A DNA stretch of 64,000 nt from Lutibacter sp. (lineage in GTDB: Bacteria > Bacteroidota > Bacteroidia > Flavobacteriales > Flavobacteriaceae): NCBI RefSeq assembly GCF_016342705.1, contig NZ_JAEINV010000011.1, forward strand, positions 59,815 to 123,814, in the 5' to 3' direction. The notes below the pieces were generated by a model. It was not told the origin of the DNA. It saw nothing but the letters and a program-made list of their open reading frames with translations, and ran no database searches. Below are positions 46,250-54,750 of this stretch, one piece after another; position 1 is the stretch's first letter, and each line of letters begins with the position of its first letter. The position numbers and the translations under genes are program-made.

Positions 46250-48355
46250 ATGGCAATTTACACAGGAAATACTTCTATCGCTTATTTAAAAGGTGTAGGC
46301 CCTAACAGAGCAGATTTATTAAAATCGGAGTTAGGGATTCACACGTTTAGTGATTTGGTAAACTTTTTTCCGAATCGGTATTTAGACCGTACACAGTTCT
46401 ATAAAATTAGTCAATTACAGCAAAATGCTGCGGAAATTCAGGTCATTGGTAAAATAACTTCTATAAAAACGGTTCAGCAAAAAAAGGGAAGTAGGCTAGT
46501 AGCCACCTTTGTAGATGAAACGGGCGCTATGGAATTGGTTTGGTTTAGAGGTGTTAAGTGGATTAAAACAGCCTTAAAAGTAAATACACCTTATGTTATT
46601 TTTGGAAAAACAAATTACTTTAACGGAGCTTTTTCAATGCCACATCCAGAAATGGAATTGTTAGCAGATTATAAAAAAAGTTTGCGAACAGCGCTGCAAC
46701 CGATGTATCCGTCTACAGAAAAATTATCAAATAAAGGGGTGACCAACAGAGTCATTTCTAAAATGGTAGAAAATTTGTTTGAAGAATTAAACGGCTCATT
46801 TACAGAAACATTATCGGCAGAACTGCTTCAACAATTAGGATTTATTTCTAAAACAGCCGCTTTATTAAATATTCATTTTCCTAAAAGTCAGGAATTATTA
46901 ACCAAAGCGCAACAACGCTTAAAGTTTGAAGAATTATTTTTTATTCAACTGCAACTCATTCGAAAGAAAATCATTCGAAAAGCAAAGATTAAAGGCTATA
47001 ATTTTGATAAAGTAGGGGATTACTTCAATCATTTTTATGCCAATAAATTACCGTTCGATTTAACCAATGCTCAAAAACGGGTATTAAAAGAAATCCGTAA
47101 AGATATGGGTTCTAATGCTCAAATGAACAGATTGTTACAAGGCGATGTAGGTTCTGGAAAAACAATTGTAGCATTGTTGAGTATTTTAATAGCCTTAGAC
47201 AATGGCTTTCAAACAGCGTTTATGGCGCCTACGGAAATTTTAGCCACACAACATTATAATTCTTTGGTTGAATTATTACAAGGCATGGATGTCACCGTTA
47301 AATTGCTAACGGGTTCTACCAAAATAAAAGAACGGAGAAGTATTCATGAACAATTGCAATCGGGTGCATTGCACATTTTAATTGGTACGCATGCATTGAT
47401 TGAAGACAAAGTGCAGTTTCATAATTTAGGATTGGCAATTATTGATGAGCAACACCGTTTTGGTGTTGAACAACGCTCTAAAATGTGGAAAAAAAATGAA
47501 CTGCCACCGCATGTATTAGTCATGACCGCCACGCCAATACCTAGAACCTTAGCTATGAGTGTGTATGGCGATTTAGATATTTCTGTCATTGATGAATTGC
47601 CACCCGGAAGAAAAGAAATTGTGACAGCACACAGATATGATAAAAACAGATTGTCGGTTTTTAAATTTTTGAAAGAAGAAATTGCAAAAGGTCGGCAAGT
47701 ATATATTGTGTATCCATTAATTAATGAATCCGAAGCCATGGATTATAAAGATTTAATGGATGGCTACGAAAGTATTTCTCGCGAGTTTCCAAAACCACAA
47801 TACCAAATAAGTATTGTACATGGAAAAATGAAAGCCGATGATAAAGAATATGAAATGCAACGCTTTTTAAAAGGGGAAACTCAAATAATGGTGGCAACCA
47901 CAGTTATTGAAGTAGGTGTGAATATTCCCAACGCAAGTGTCATGGTGATTGAAAGTGCCGAACGTTTTGGATTATCACAATTGCATCAATTACGTGGTAG
48001 AGTTGGGCGAGGAGCTGAACAAAGCTATTGTATTTTAATGACTAGTTTTAAATTGTCTGAGGATGCTAAAATAAGGCTTCAAACTATGGTAGATACGAGT
48101 GATGGCTTTAAAATATCAGAAGTCGATTTAAAATTACGAGGCCCTGGAAATTTAATGGGAACACAACAAAGTGGCGTGTTAAATTTAAAAATTGCAGATA
48201 TTATTAAAGATGCAGATTTGTTGAAATTAGCCAGAAAACAGGCGATTGCATTGCTCACAGAAGATCCTTCTTTATCAAAACCTACGCACGCAATGATGAG
48301 AACAGCCTATATTGAAATCACCAAAAAAAGTACCCTTTGGGCAAATATAAGTTAA
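46250..48355 (+). CDS. recG: ATP-dependent DNA helicase RecG
   Basis: This branched-DNA helicase reverses stalled forks and processes recombination junctions. The 701-residue protein has an N-terminal wedge/OB domain (about 50-150, IQVIGKITSIKTVQQKKGSR). Helicase domain 1 has Walker A QGDVGSGKTIVALL and the DEQHRFG box, and domain 2 has TTVIEVGVNIPNA and the QLRGRVGRGAEQSYC signature. The length matches the family. No anomaly was seen. Confidence 0.97.
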   Translation: MAIYTGNTSIAYLKGVGPNRADLLKSELGIHTFSDLVNFFPNRYLDRTQFYKISQLQQNAAEIQVIGKITSIKTVQQKKGSRLVATFVDETGAMELVWFRGVKWIKTALKVNTPYVIFGKTNYFNGAFSMPHPEMELLADYKKSLRTALQPMYPSTEKLSNKGVTNRVISKMVENLFEELNGSFTETLSAELLQQLGFISKTAALLNIHFPKSQELLTKAQQRLKFEELFFIQLQLIRKKIIRKAKIKGYNFDKVGDYFNHFYANKLPFDLTNAQKRVLKEIRKDMGSNAQMNRLLQGDVGSGKTIVALLSILIALDNGFQTAFMAPTEILATQHYNSLVELLQGMDVTVKLLTGSTKIKERRSIHEQLQSGALHILIGTHALIEDKVQFHNLGLAIIDEQHRFGVEQRSKMWKKNELPPHVLVMTATPIPRTLAMSVYGDLDISVIDELPPGRKEIVTAHRYDKNRLSVFKFLKEEIAKGRQVYIVYPLINESEAMDYKDLMDGYESISREFPKPQYQISIVHGKMKADDKEYEMQRFLKGETQIMVATTVIEVGVNIPNASVMVIESAERFGLSQLHQLRGRVGRGAEQSYCILMTSFKLSEDAKIRLQTMVDTSDGFKISEVDLKLRGPGNLMGTQQSGVLNLKIADIIKDADLLKLARKQAIALLTEDPSLSKPTHAMMRTAYIEITKKSTLWANIS

Positions 48356-48775
48356 CCTTTACACGCAACTATGTATCCATAACCTCTTGTTATTTGTATG
48401 CATAGTGTTTCAAAATGTACTGCAAAAAAAGAAGGTTAATATGAAGTAAAAGAGTAGTTTATGTGGCTACCATCTTACTTCACACAAACCTTCGATAACA
48501 ATCAATCAAAAAGTTATATGTTGAAATTTAATACAAGTTCCAAAAGTGGAATGCTACCGTATTAAATTATTTAGTGTAATTTTTAAGAACTTTCTCTGCT
48601 ACAAGTATACAATAACGAAATCGATATAGATGTTAAAAAAAATATAAAATATGAATATTAAATTGTGAAATAAACGTTAATTAATTTTATAAATAAGATG
48701 AAAAAGTAACGCTTGTAGTTACCCATCTAAATTGTATTAATTATCTTTGCAGTTCGTAAAAAAAATAAAACAGAA
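48356..48775. other. Gene-poor gap upstream of pheT with a long imperfect hairpin
   Basis: In this 420-base gap, 26-base arms at 48432-48457 and 48467-48492 are complementary at 20 positions around a 9-base loop. On the minus strand four of the six mismatches become G-U pairs, so a minus-strand RNA would pair at 24 of 26. A 34-codon frame (48461-48565, MWLPSYFTQTF...) overlaps it but has no recognisable match. TATCTTTG at 48742-48749 is a likely -7 box for pheT. The rest is AT-rich with nothing further seen. Confidence 0.5.
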
Positions 48776-51202
48776 ATGAAAATATCATATAATTGGTTAA
48801 AACAGTTTTTAAAGATAGATTGGGAGGCAGAAAAAACGGGTGAATTATTAACCGATTTAGGACTTGAAGTAGAAGGTATAGAAACCGTGGAGTCTATTAA
48901 AGGAAGTTTGGCAGGCGTAGTGGTTGGGAAAGTATTAACGTGTATTCAACATCCAAATGCAGACCGCCTAAAAATCACGACTGTAGATATTGGATTAGAA
49001 GCACCTGTGCAAATTGTTTGCGGAGCTCCCAACGTAGCTGCAGGACAAACAGTACCAGTAGCCACTATTGGAACAACTCTATATGATGATAAAGGCGCAC
49101 CTTTTGTTATTAAAAAAGGAAAAATAAGAGGAGAAGAAAGTCACGGAATGATTTGTGCTGAAGACGAATTAGGTTTAGGCGCCAGTCACGAAGGAATATT
49201 AGTTTTAGAGGATACCTATAAAGCAGGAACACCAGCTTCAACAGTGTTTAACGTAGCATCAGATCAGGTTTTTGAAATTGGCTTAACGCCAAACAGAGCC
49301 GATGCTATGAGCCATTTAGGAACTGCACGAGATTTAAGAGCAGGGTTAATTCAAAATAAAATATCCTTAGAATTAATTTCGCCTTCTGCCAGTAGTTTTA
49401 GTGTTGATGATAGAACCTTAAAATTTGATGTTGTTGTAGAAGATACAGAAAAAGCACCAAGATATGCAGGGGTAACTATTTCTGGAATTACAGTGAAAGA
49501 ATCTCCAGATTGGATAAAAAACAGACTAAAAGCTATAGGATTAAGTCCTATCAATAATATTGTAGATGTGACTAATTATGTATTGCATGAATTAGGGCAG
49601 CCACTACACGCTTTTGATGCAGCGAAAGTAAAAGGAAATAAAGTAATTGTAAAAACCTTGCCAACCGGCACTGCATTTACAACCTTAGATGGTGTTGAAA
49701 GAAAATTACACGAAGAAGATTTAATGATCTGTAACGGCAATGAAGAGCCAATGTGTATGGCGGGTGTATTTGGTGGATTAGATTCTGGCGTGTCAGAAAA
49801 TACCCACGCTATCTTTTTAGAAAGCGCGTATTTTAATCCAGTAGCTATTCGTAAAACAGCCAAAAGACATGCTTTAAATACCGATGCTTCTTTTAGATTT
49901 GAAAGAGGAATTGACCCGAACATTACGGAATACGCATTAAAACGTGCTGCCAATTTAATTTTAGAAGTGGCTGGTGGTAAAGTATCTTCAGAAATTGTGG
50001 ATTTATATCCAAAAAAGATAGAAGACTTTCAAGTATTTCTTTCTTTTGAAAAAATGAACCGACTGATAGGAGCAGAAATTCCTAGAGAAACGGTAAAAAA
50101 TATTTTAGCTTCTTTAGATATTAAGTTTAACAGTGTTACCGAAGCTGGAATGGGGTTAACAATTCCTGCTTATAGAGTAGATGTTACCAGAGAAGCTGAT
50201 GTTATTGAAGAAATTTTACGTGTATATGGCTATAATAATGTGGAGTTTTCACATAAACTAAATACGTCTATTTCTTTTTCAGATTTTGATCCAACTAAAA
50301 TTGAAAACATTGCAGCCAATCAATTAATGGCACAAGGATTTAATGAAACTATGGCCAATTCTTTAACAAAGCCTAGTTATGTTACCTTATCAGATGCGTT
50401 AAATGAAGATCACAATGTTCAAATTTTAAACCCGTTAAGTAATGATTTAGGTGTCATGCGTCAATCCTTATTATTCAGCGGTTTAGAATCTGTTTCTTAT
50501 AATATCAACAGAAAAAACAGTGCGTTAAAATTCTTTGAATTTGGTAAAACCTACCACCGTTTTGAAAGTGGCTATAGCGAACAAAAACACTTAACCTTAT
50601 TTGTTTCAGGAAACCGTGCTAAAACACGTTGGAACACCACAGATCAACCGTCAGATTTCTTTTATTTAAAAGGAATTGCCATCTCTTTGTTAGAACGTTT
50701 AGGTATTAAAAACGTAAAAACAAGTCCTACAAAAAATGATGTTTTCTCTGAAGGTATTACCTTAAGTTTAGGCAAAATTAAATTGGTAGACGTAGGTGTT
50801 GTTAAAAAGCCTATTTTAAAAGAATTTGGAATTAAGCAAGCGGTATTATTTGCCGATTTTGATTGGGAAAACGTTTTAAAAGTAGGCGGTAAAACGCAGG
50901 TAAAAGTAAGTGAATTGCCAAAATTCCCATCGGTAAAAAGAGATTTTGCATTGTTGTTAGATACCACAGTTTCATTTGGTGAAATTTACAATTTGGCATT
51001 TCAGGCAGAGAAAACCTTCTTAAAAGAAGTCGATTTATTTGATGTGTATGAAGGCGATAAATTAGAATCCGGTAAAAAATCCTACGCGGTTAGTTTCTTA
51101 TTACAAGACACTTCTAAAACCTTAAATGATGTACAAATAGATAAAATTATGCAAAAATTGCAACAAACTTTTGAAAAGAATGTGGGTGCAACCTTGCGTT
51201 AA
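48776..51202 (+). CDS. pheT: Phenylalanyl-tRNA synthetase beta subunit
   Basis: This is the large subunit of the alpha2-beta2 synthetase that charges tRNA-Phe. The 808-residue protein has, in order, an N-terminal tRNA-binding (EMAP-like) domain at about 40-150 (VVGKVLTCIQHPNADRLKI), the B3/B4 editing domain (about 210-390), the B5 domain (about 400-475), the catalytic-like core and the C-terminal ferredoxin-fold anticodon-binding domain (about 715-808, LPKFPSVKRDFALLLD). pheS is not adjacent, which is common in Bacteroidota. A terminator follows directly. Confidence 0.97.
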   Translation: MKISYNWLKQFLKIDWEAEKTGELLTDLGLEVEGIETVESIKGSLAGVVVGKVLTCIQHPNADRLKITTVDIGLEAPVQIVCGAPNVAAGQTVPVATIGTTLYDDKGAPFVIKKGKIRGEESHGMICAEDELGLGASHEGILVLEDTYKAGTPASTVFNVASDQVFEIGLTPNRADAMSHLGTARDLRAGLIQNKISLELISPSASSFSVDDRTLKFDVVVEDTEKAPRYAGVTISGITVKESPDWIKNRLKAIGLSPINNIVDVTNYVLHELGQPLHAFDAAKVKGNKVIVKTLPTGTAFTTLDGVERKLHEEDLMICNGNEEPMCMAGVFGGLDSGVSENTHAIFLESAYFNPVAIRKTAKRHALNTDASFRFERGIDPNITEYALKRAANLILEVAGGKVSSEIVDLYPKKIEDFQVFLSFEKMNRLIGAEIPRETVKNILASLDIKFNSVTEAGMGLTIPAYRVDVTREADVIEEILRVYGYNNVEFSHKLNTSISFSDFDPTKIENIAANQLMAQGFNETMANSLTKPSYVTLSDALNEDHNVQILNPLSNDLGVMRQSLLFSGLESVSYNINRKNSALKFFEFGKTYHRFESGYSEQKHLTLFVSGNRAKTRWNTTDQPSDFFYLKGIAISLLERLGIKNVKTSPTKNDVFSEGITLSLGKIKLVDVGVVKKPILKEFGIKQAVLFADFDWENVLKVGGKTQVKVSELPKFPSVKRDFALLLDTTVSFGEIYNLAFQAEKTFLKEVDLFDVYEGDKLESGKKSYAVSFLLQDTSKTLNDVQIDKIMQKLQQTFEKNVGATLR

Positions 51203-51223
51203 TACACTATAAACAACTATTTT

Positions 51224-51256
51224 AAAATGACGGCAGTAATGGCCGTCATTTTTTTT
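51224..51256 (+). terminator. pheT terminator
   Basis: AAAATGACGGC (51224-51234) and GCCGTCATTTT (51242-51252) form an 11-bp stem with a 7-base loop, followed by a run of T. Confidence 0.92.
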
Positions 51257-51310
51257 GTTCCAAAGCGTTTTTATAGGCTGGAGAGGTGCAAGGGGTGTGT
51301 TTTTGAACAT

Positions 51311-51418
51311 CGTCAATTCGAGTGCCGCAATGTAATGGAGGTGTATCGAGAACCGTTCCGCCTTACTTCTCGATACAATTTTATTTCGCTTGGCTACATA
51401 AAACCACTCGAAGTGACG
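51311..51418. repeat. TCGAG-type composite palindrome, solo copy 1
   Basis: Module A CGTCAATTCGAGTG is followed by module B GTATCGAGAAC (51343-51353), then inverted B (CTTCTCGATAC, 51366-51376) and inverted A (CACTCGAAGTGACG, 51405-51418). It has the same modules as the arrays at 61.6 and 62.6 kb. Confidence 0.88.
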
Positions 51419-51559
51419 GGTTGAAATTATTGTCAGTTCTAGCCCTTCAACTGCACAGGAAACGCTGAAGCTTGAACAGCTAGCCTTGTGTTATTATATT
51501 TTTTTTAATAATAGCCAGCAATCAAAACACTTTTATTAATTTTGCACAAACCATAGCAC

Positions 51560-52594
51560 ATGTATAAAAGTATCATCCGGCCTTTATTTTTTCTTTTTGA
51601 TCCAGAAAAGATTCATCATTTCACTTTTTCACTTATAAAAACACTTTCTAAAATACCAGGAATACCATTAGTGTTTAGAACGTTGTTTCAAGTGAATGAT
51701 AAAAAATTAGAGCGTCAATTATTTGGATTAACCTTTAAAAACCCGGTGGGATTAGCCGCTGGATTCGATAAAAATGCGGTATTGTACAATGAGCTTTCAA
51801 ATTTTGGCTTTGGATTTATTGAAATAGGAACCGTAACCCCAAAAGCACAGGAAGGAAACCCTAAAAAACGGGTGTTTCGATTAAAAGCAGATAACGGCTT
51901 AATTAACCGTATGGGGTTTAATAACAATGGGATAGCGACAGCTATTGAAAAGTTAAAACACAATAAAGGAAACGTATTGATTGGTGGAAATATTGGAAAA
52001 AATACCGACACGATGCCAGCGGAGTATACCAGCGATTACTTAGCATGTTTTGAAGCCTTACATCCGTATGTAGATTATTTTGTACTGAATGTAAGTTGTC
52101 CAAATGTGGGGAGTCATGCCAAACTAACAGATAAAGATTATTTGGTAGAATTAATTACAGCGGTTCAAAAAGTGAATGCTACACACGCTCAACAAAAACC
52201 TATTTTATTAAAAATTGCCCCAGATTTAAATACCGTTCAGTTAGATGAAGTGATTGAAATTGTGGCAGCAACAAAAATAGATGGTATTATAGCATCTAAT
52301 ACCTCTACCATTAGAGAAGGACTCAAAGCAACACAGGAACAACTAGCAACTATAGGCAATGGCGGATTGAGTGGGAAACCAATAAAAGATAGAAGTACCG
52401 CAGTGATTAAATACTTGGCCGACACATCAAACAAGGCATTTCCAATTATTGGTGTTGGAGGTATACATTCAGCTGAAGATGCCTTGGAAAAATTAGCGGC
52501 TGGCGCAGATTTGATACAGATTTATACCGGTTTTATTTATGAAGGCCCTGCCTTAGTTAAGAAAATAAACAAAGCTATTTTAGCGAATGCATAA
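51560..52594 (+). CDS. pyrD: Dihydroorotate dehydrogenase (quinone), class 2
   Basis: This oxidises dihydroorotate to orotate in pyrimidine synthesis and passes electrons to quinone. The 344-residue protein has the class 2 N-terminal helical extension for membrane association ([20 protein letters not shown]). The FMN barrel has [16 protein letters not shown], the [21 protein letters not shown] segment (20 core residues), [13 protein letters not shown] and the C-terminal [20 protein letters not shown]. The catalytic base in class 2 enzymes is a Ser near the NVSCPN loop. It is monocistronic and followed by the repeat mosaic. Confidence 0.97.
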   Translation: MYKSIIRPLFFLFDPEKIHHFTFSLIKTLSKIPGIPLVFRTLFQVNDKKLERQLFGLTFKNPVGLAAGFDKNAVLYNELSNFGFGFIEIGTVTPKAQEGNPKKRVFRLKADNGLINRMGFNNNGIATAIEKLKHNKGNVLIGGNIGKNTDTMPAEYTSDYLACFEALHPYVDYFVLNVSCPNVGSHAKLTDKDYLVELITAVQKVNATHAQQKPILLKIAPDLNTVQLDEVIEIVAATKIDGIIASNTSTIREGLKATQEQLATIGNGGLSGKPIKDRSTAVIKYLADTSNKAFPIIGVGGIHSAEDALEKLAAGADLIQIYTGFIYEGPALVKKINKAILANA

Positions 52595-52810
52595 TTGCTT
52601 CTGACACGGTTTATTTCCCCTCTCGAGAGGGGTTAGGGGTGTGTTATTCATAACAAATTTTAAATTCAGCAGGAGCAGATTGCTTCATTTCACTTTTTTT
52701 TATTAGGAATGACGTTCCTTTTGTCATTCCGACAACGGAGGAATCGCATAATAGCACTCATTATGATGAGATTTCTCGACTGCGCTCGAAATGACAATAC
52801 AACAATGCTT

Positions 52811-52917
52811 GTCAGTTCGAGTGCCGAAGTGCAACGGAGGTGTATCGAGAACCGTTCCGCCTTACTTCTCGATACAATTTTATGCCATTTCATTTCATAA
52901 AACCACTCGAAGAGACG
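52811..52917. repeat. TCGAG-type composite palindrome, solo copy 2
   Basis: Module A GTCAGTTCGAGTG, module B GTATCGAGAAC at 52842-52852, inverted B at 52865-52875 and inverted A CACTCGAAGAGACG at 52904-52917. The variant right arm recurs inverted at 62230-62243. Confidence 0.88.
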
Positions 52918-52929
52918 TAGCAATGTATT

Positions 52930-53048
52930 CGTCATTGCGAGGAGCGATAGCGACGAAGCAATCTGTAAGTTAAGTGTTTCATTTCCCTATCAAAAGATAA
53001 CTTCAGTTATTTCTTCCGCATTGCTTCACAAATATCTTCGCAATGACG
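52930..53048. repeat. GTCATTGCGAGGAG palindromic repeat
   Basis: The left end CGTCATTGCGAGGAGCGATA with GACGAAGCAATCT pairs with the right end, which contains GCATTGCTTC and CGCAATGACG. This is a family distinct from the TCGAG elements, inserted directly beside one. Confidence 0.85.
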
Positions 53049-53155
53049 TTTCAATGTCAGTTCGAGCCCTTCGACTGCGCTCAGGACAGGCTGAAGTCGA
53101 GAACCAGTTATGGATTTCCCCTCTTGAGAGGGGTTAGGGGTGTGTTTTTAAGCAA

Positions 53156-53198
53156 CGTCAGTTCAATTGCCGCAGTGCAACGGAGGTGTATCGAGAAC
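53156..53198. repeat. Half TCGAG-type element
   Basis: CGTCAGTTCAATTG (A with changes) and GTATCGAGAAC (B) are present without the inverted right half. Confidence 0.8.
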
Positions 53199-53422
53199 CA
53201 CGTTACTCATTTCTAATACAAAAAATCATTTTCCCCACATAAGTTCAACGTTCAGCATTGACTTAATATATGTAGGAGTATGTAAACAACGTTCCTTTTG
53301 AGATAACGAAATTAAAAAGGAACCTAATTTTTTAGATTCCTTATAAAAAAGTATATTTACACTCAATTTTACATAATAAATAAGCCAAAAACCTCAATAA
53401 AATAGGCTGATTACGAGTTTTT

Positions 53423-54292
53423 ATGAATAAAAAGACCACAGATACCAACGAATGGTTATTTGAAATAACCCCTAAAAATAAATTACTAGCCCTAAACTTA
53501 AAAGAAGTTTGGCAGTATCGTGATTTACTACTCCTTTTTGTAAAAAGAAATATTATTACAGCTTATAAGCAAACAATTTTAGGTCCACTGTGGTATTTAA
53601 TTCAACCGTTGTTTACCTCGGTAATTTTTACATTAATATTTAATAATGTTGCCAATATATCTACGGGTAGTGTACCGCCGTTTTTGTTCAATTTGGCGGG
53701 GATAACAATCTGGAACTATTTTACTTCCTGTTTTTCAGGCACATCAAACACTTTTAGCGCCAATGCAGGAATCTTTGGAAAGGTATATTTTCCAAGGGTC
53801 ATTATGCCACTCGTTGCAGTAATTTCCAATTTGGTACGATTTGGAATTCAGTTGTTTATTTTTATGGCATTTTTCTTATACTATTATATAAACGGGGCAG
53901 CCATCAGTATTAATATATATGTAGTTTTATTTCCAGTAATGGTTTTAATTATGGGCTTGTTAGGCTTAGGTTTGGGAATGATTATTTCGGCCATGGTGAC
54001 TAAATATAGAGATCTTAATATTTTAATTGGCTTTGGAATGCAGTTGTTAATGTATATTTCAGCAGTGATGTATCCAGTGTCCTATTTTGTAGAAAAACTA
54101 CCAAAATATGCGTGGGTGGTTAAATATAATCCATTATCCTTTGTAATTGAATCTGTAAGATATATGTTATTAAATACGGGGGTTTTTGATGTTAGTATGT
54201 TTATATATACGTTAATTACCACCATTATCGTTTTATTTTTAGGCATAATCATTTTTAATAGGGCTGAAAAGAGTTTTATTGATACGATTTAG
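53423..54292 (+). CDS. ABC-2 type polysaccharide export permease (Wzm-like)
   Basis: This 289-residue inner-membrane permease has about six helices, starting after a soluble N-terminus that contains the typical DLLLLFVKRNIITAYKQTIL element before helix 1. The segment GPLWYLIQPLFTSVIFTLIF is diagnostic of O-antigen/teichoic-acid export permeases. It works with the ATPase at 54751 to move a finished lipid-linked glycan across the inner membrane. The two genes are separated by a four-helix-bundle ORF, which is unusual for a pair that is normally adjacent. It is the first gene of the glycan locus. Confidence 0.93.
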   Translation: MNKKTTDTNEWLFEITPKNKLLALNLKEVWQYRDLLLLFVKRNIITAYKQTILGPLWYLIQPLFTSVIFTLIFNNVANISTGSVPPFLFNLAGITIWNYFTSCFSGTSNTFSANAGIFGKVYFPRVIMPLVAVISNLVRFGIQLFIFMAFFLYYYINGAAISINIYVVLFPVMVLIMGLLGLGLGMIISAMVTKYRDLNILIGFGMQLLMYISAVMYPVSYFVEKLPKYAWVVKYNPLSFVIESVRYMLLNTGVFDVSMFIYTLITTIIVLFLGIIIFNRAEKSFIDTI

Positions 54293-54299
54293 GGAGTTA

Positions 54300-54743
54300 T
54301 ATGTTGTTGGTTATAAGTTATAAGTTGAAAAAGAAAAATAAGCTATGAAAAGTTATAAAGATTTAGATATCTATAATTTGTCTTTTGAATATGCGGTTGA
54401 AGTTCATACAATGACGCTAAAATTGCCAAAATATGAATTATATGAAGCAGGAAGTCAATTAAGAAGGTCATCAAAAAGTATTGTGAATAATATAATTGAA
54501 GGCTATGGAAGAAGAAAGTATAAAGCTGATTTTATCAAGTTTTTAATATATGCACAAGCTTCTTTATTAGAAAGTACGAGCCAGTTAGAAATGATAAAAA
54601 AAATACATAACACAGAAGGAATAGAAAATATTATAGAAAATTATAAGAAGTTGGGGACTAAAATTTTTAGTTTTATTAATTATGTTGATAATAATTGGAA
54701 AACTTAACCTACAACATAAAACCAATAACTTATAACATTGAAC
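54300..54743. repeat. Inverted words flanking the second four-helix-bundle gene
   Basis: TTATAAGTTAT at 54311-54321 and its exact complement ATAACTTATAA at 54725-54735 lie on either side of the 54345-54707 gene. ATGTTGT at 54301-54307 and ACAACAT at 54711-54717 form a second pair. The order of the two words is not simply nested, so this is not a clean terminal inverted repeat. Confidence 0.6.
54345..54707 (+). CDS. Four-helix-bundle protein (S23/IVP family) between export genes
   Basis: This 120-residue helical protein has the family start KSYKDLDIYNLSFEYAVEVH, the core SQLRRSSKSIVNNIIEGYGR and the later FLIYAQASLLESTSQLEM. It is a different subgroup from the member at 38506; overall identity is low but the bundle pattern is shared. 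Its function is unknown. It interrupts the permease-ATPase pair with 52- and 43-base gaps that contain inverted words, which suggests insertion into an existing operon without blocking transcription. Confidence 0.9.
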   Translation: MKSYKDLDIYNLSFEYAVEVHTMTLKLPKYELYEAGSQLRRSSKSIVNNIIEGYGRRKYKADFIKFLIYAQASLLESTSQLEMIKKIHNTEGIENIIENYKKLGTKIFSFINYVDNNWKT

Positions 54744-54750
54744 GAATACA

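Larger units (their letters stand above)
51203..51559. other. Gap between pheT and pyrD: terminator, repeats, promoter box
   Basis: No gene is visible in these 357 bases. They hold the pheT terminator (51224-51256), a fragment of the AGGGGTGTG repeat (about 51280-51305), one full TCGAG-type palindrome (51311-51418) and a degraded copy of the CCCTTCGACTGCGCTCAGG repeat (51432-51470). Last comes TAATTTTG at 51537-51544, which fits the -7 box for pyrD. Confidence 0.75.
52595..53422. other. Repeat mosaic between pyrD and the glycan export genes
   Basis: These 828 bases have no gene. From left to right: CCCCTCTCGAGAGGGGTTAGGGG... at 52615-52643; a GTCATTCCGACAACGGAGG palindrome at 52723-52795; a TCGAG-type composite palindrome at 52811-52917; a CGTCATTGCGAGGAGCGATA palindrome with its complement ending 53048 (52930-53048); a CCCTTCGACTGCGCTCAGG element at 53056-53104; a second CCCCTCTTGAGAGGGG copy at 53115-53145; and a half TCGAG element at 53156-53198. 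At 53291-53323 a GTTCCTTTT/AAAAGGAAC hairpin precedes a T-rich stretch. The final 100 bases are AT-rich and presumably hold the export-operon promoter. Confidence 0.8.

Noticed and set aside
48461..48565. 34-codon ORF before pheT as a phenylalanine leader peptide
   Set aside because: It contains only two Phe codons before the last third, no terminator follows, and it ends more than 200 bases before pheT.
51227..51424. 65-codon frame after pheT
   Set aside because: It starts in the terminator stem and runs through a TCGAG palindrome; no gene-like features.
52709..52973. Short frames in the repeat mosaic (60-81 codons, both strands)
   Set aside because: They consist of translated palindromic repeats (for example runs rich in Arg and Ser) and have no independent support.
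54300..54743. Terminal inverted repeats of a classical insertion sequence around the four-helix-bundle gene
   Set aside because: The complementary words are in a swapped order, there is no transposase, and no target duplication is visible.
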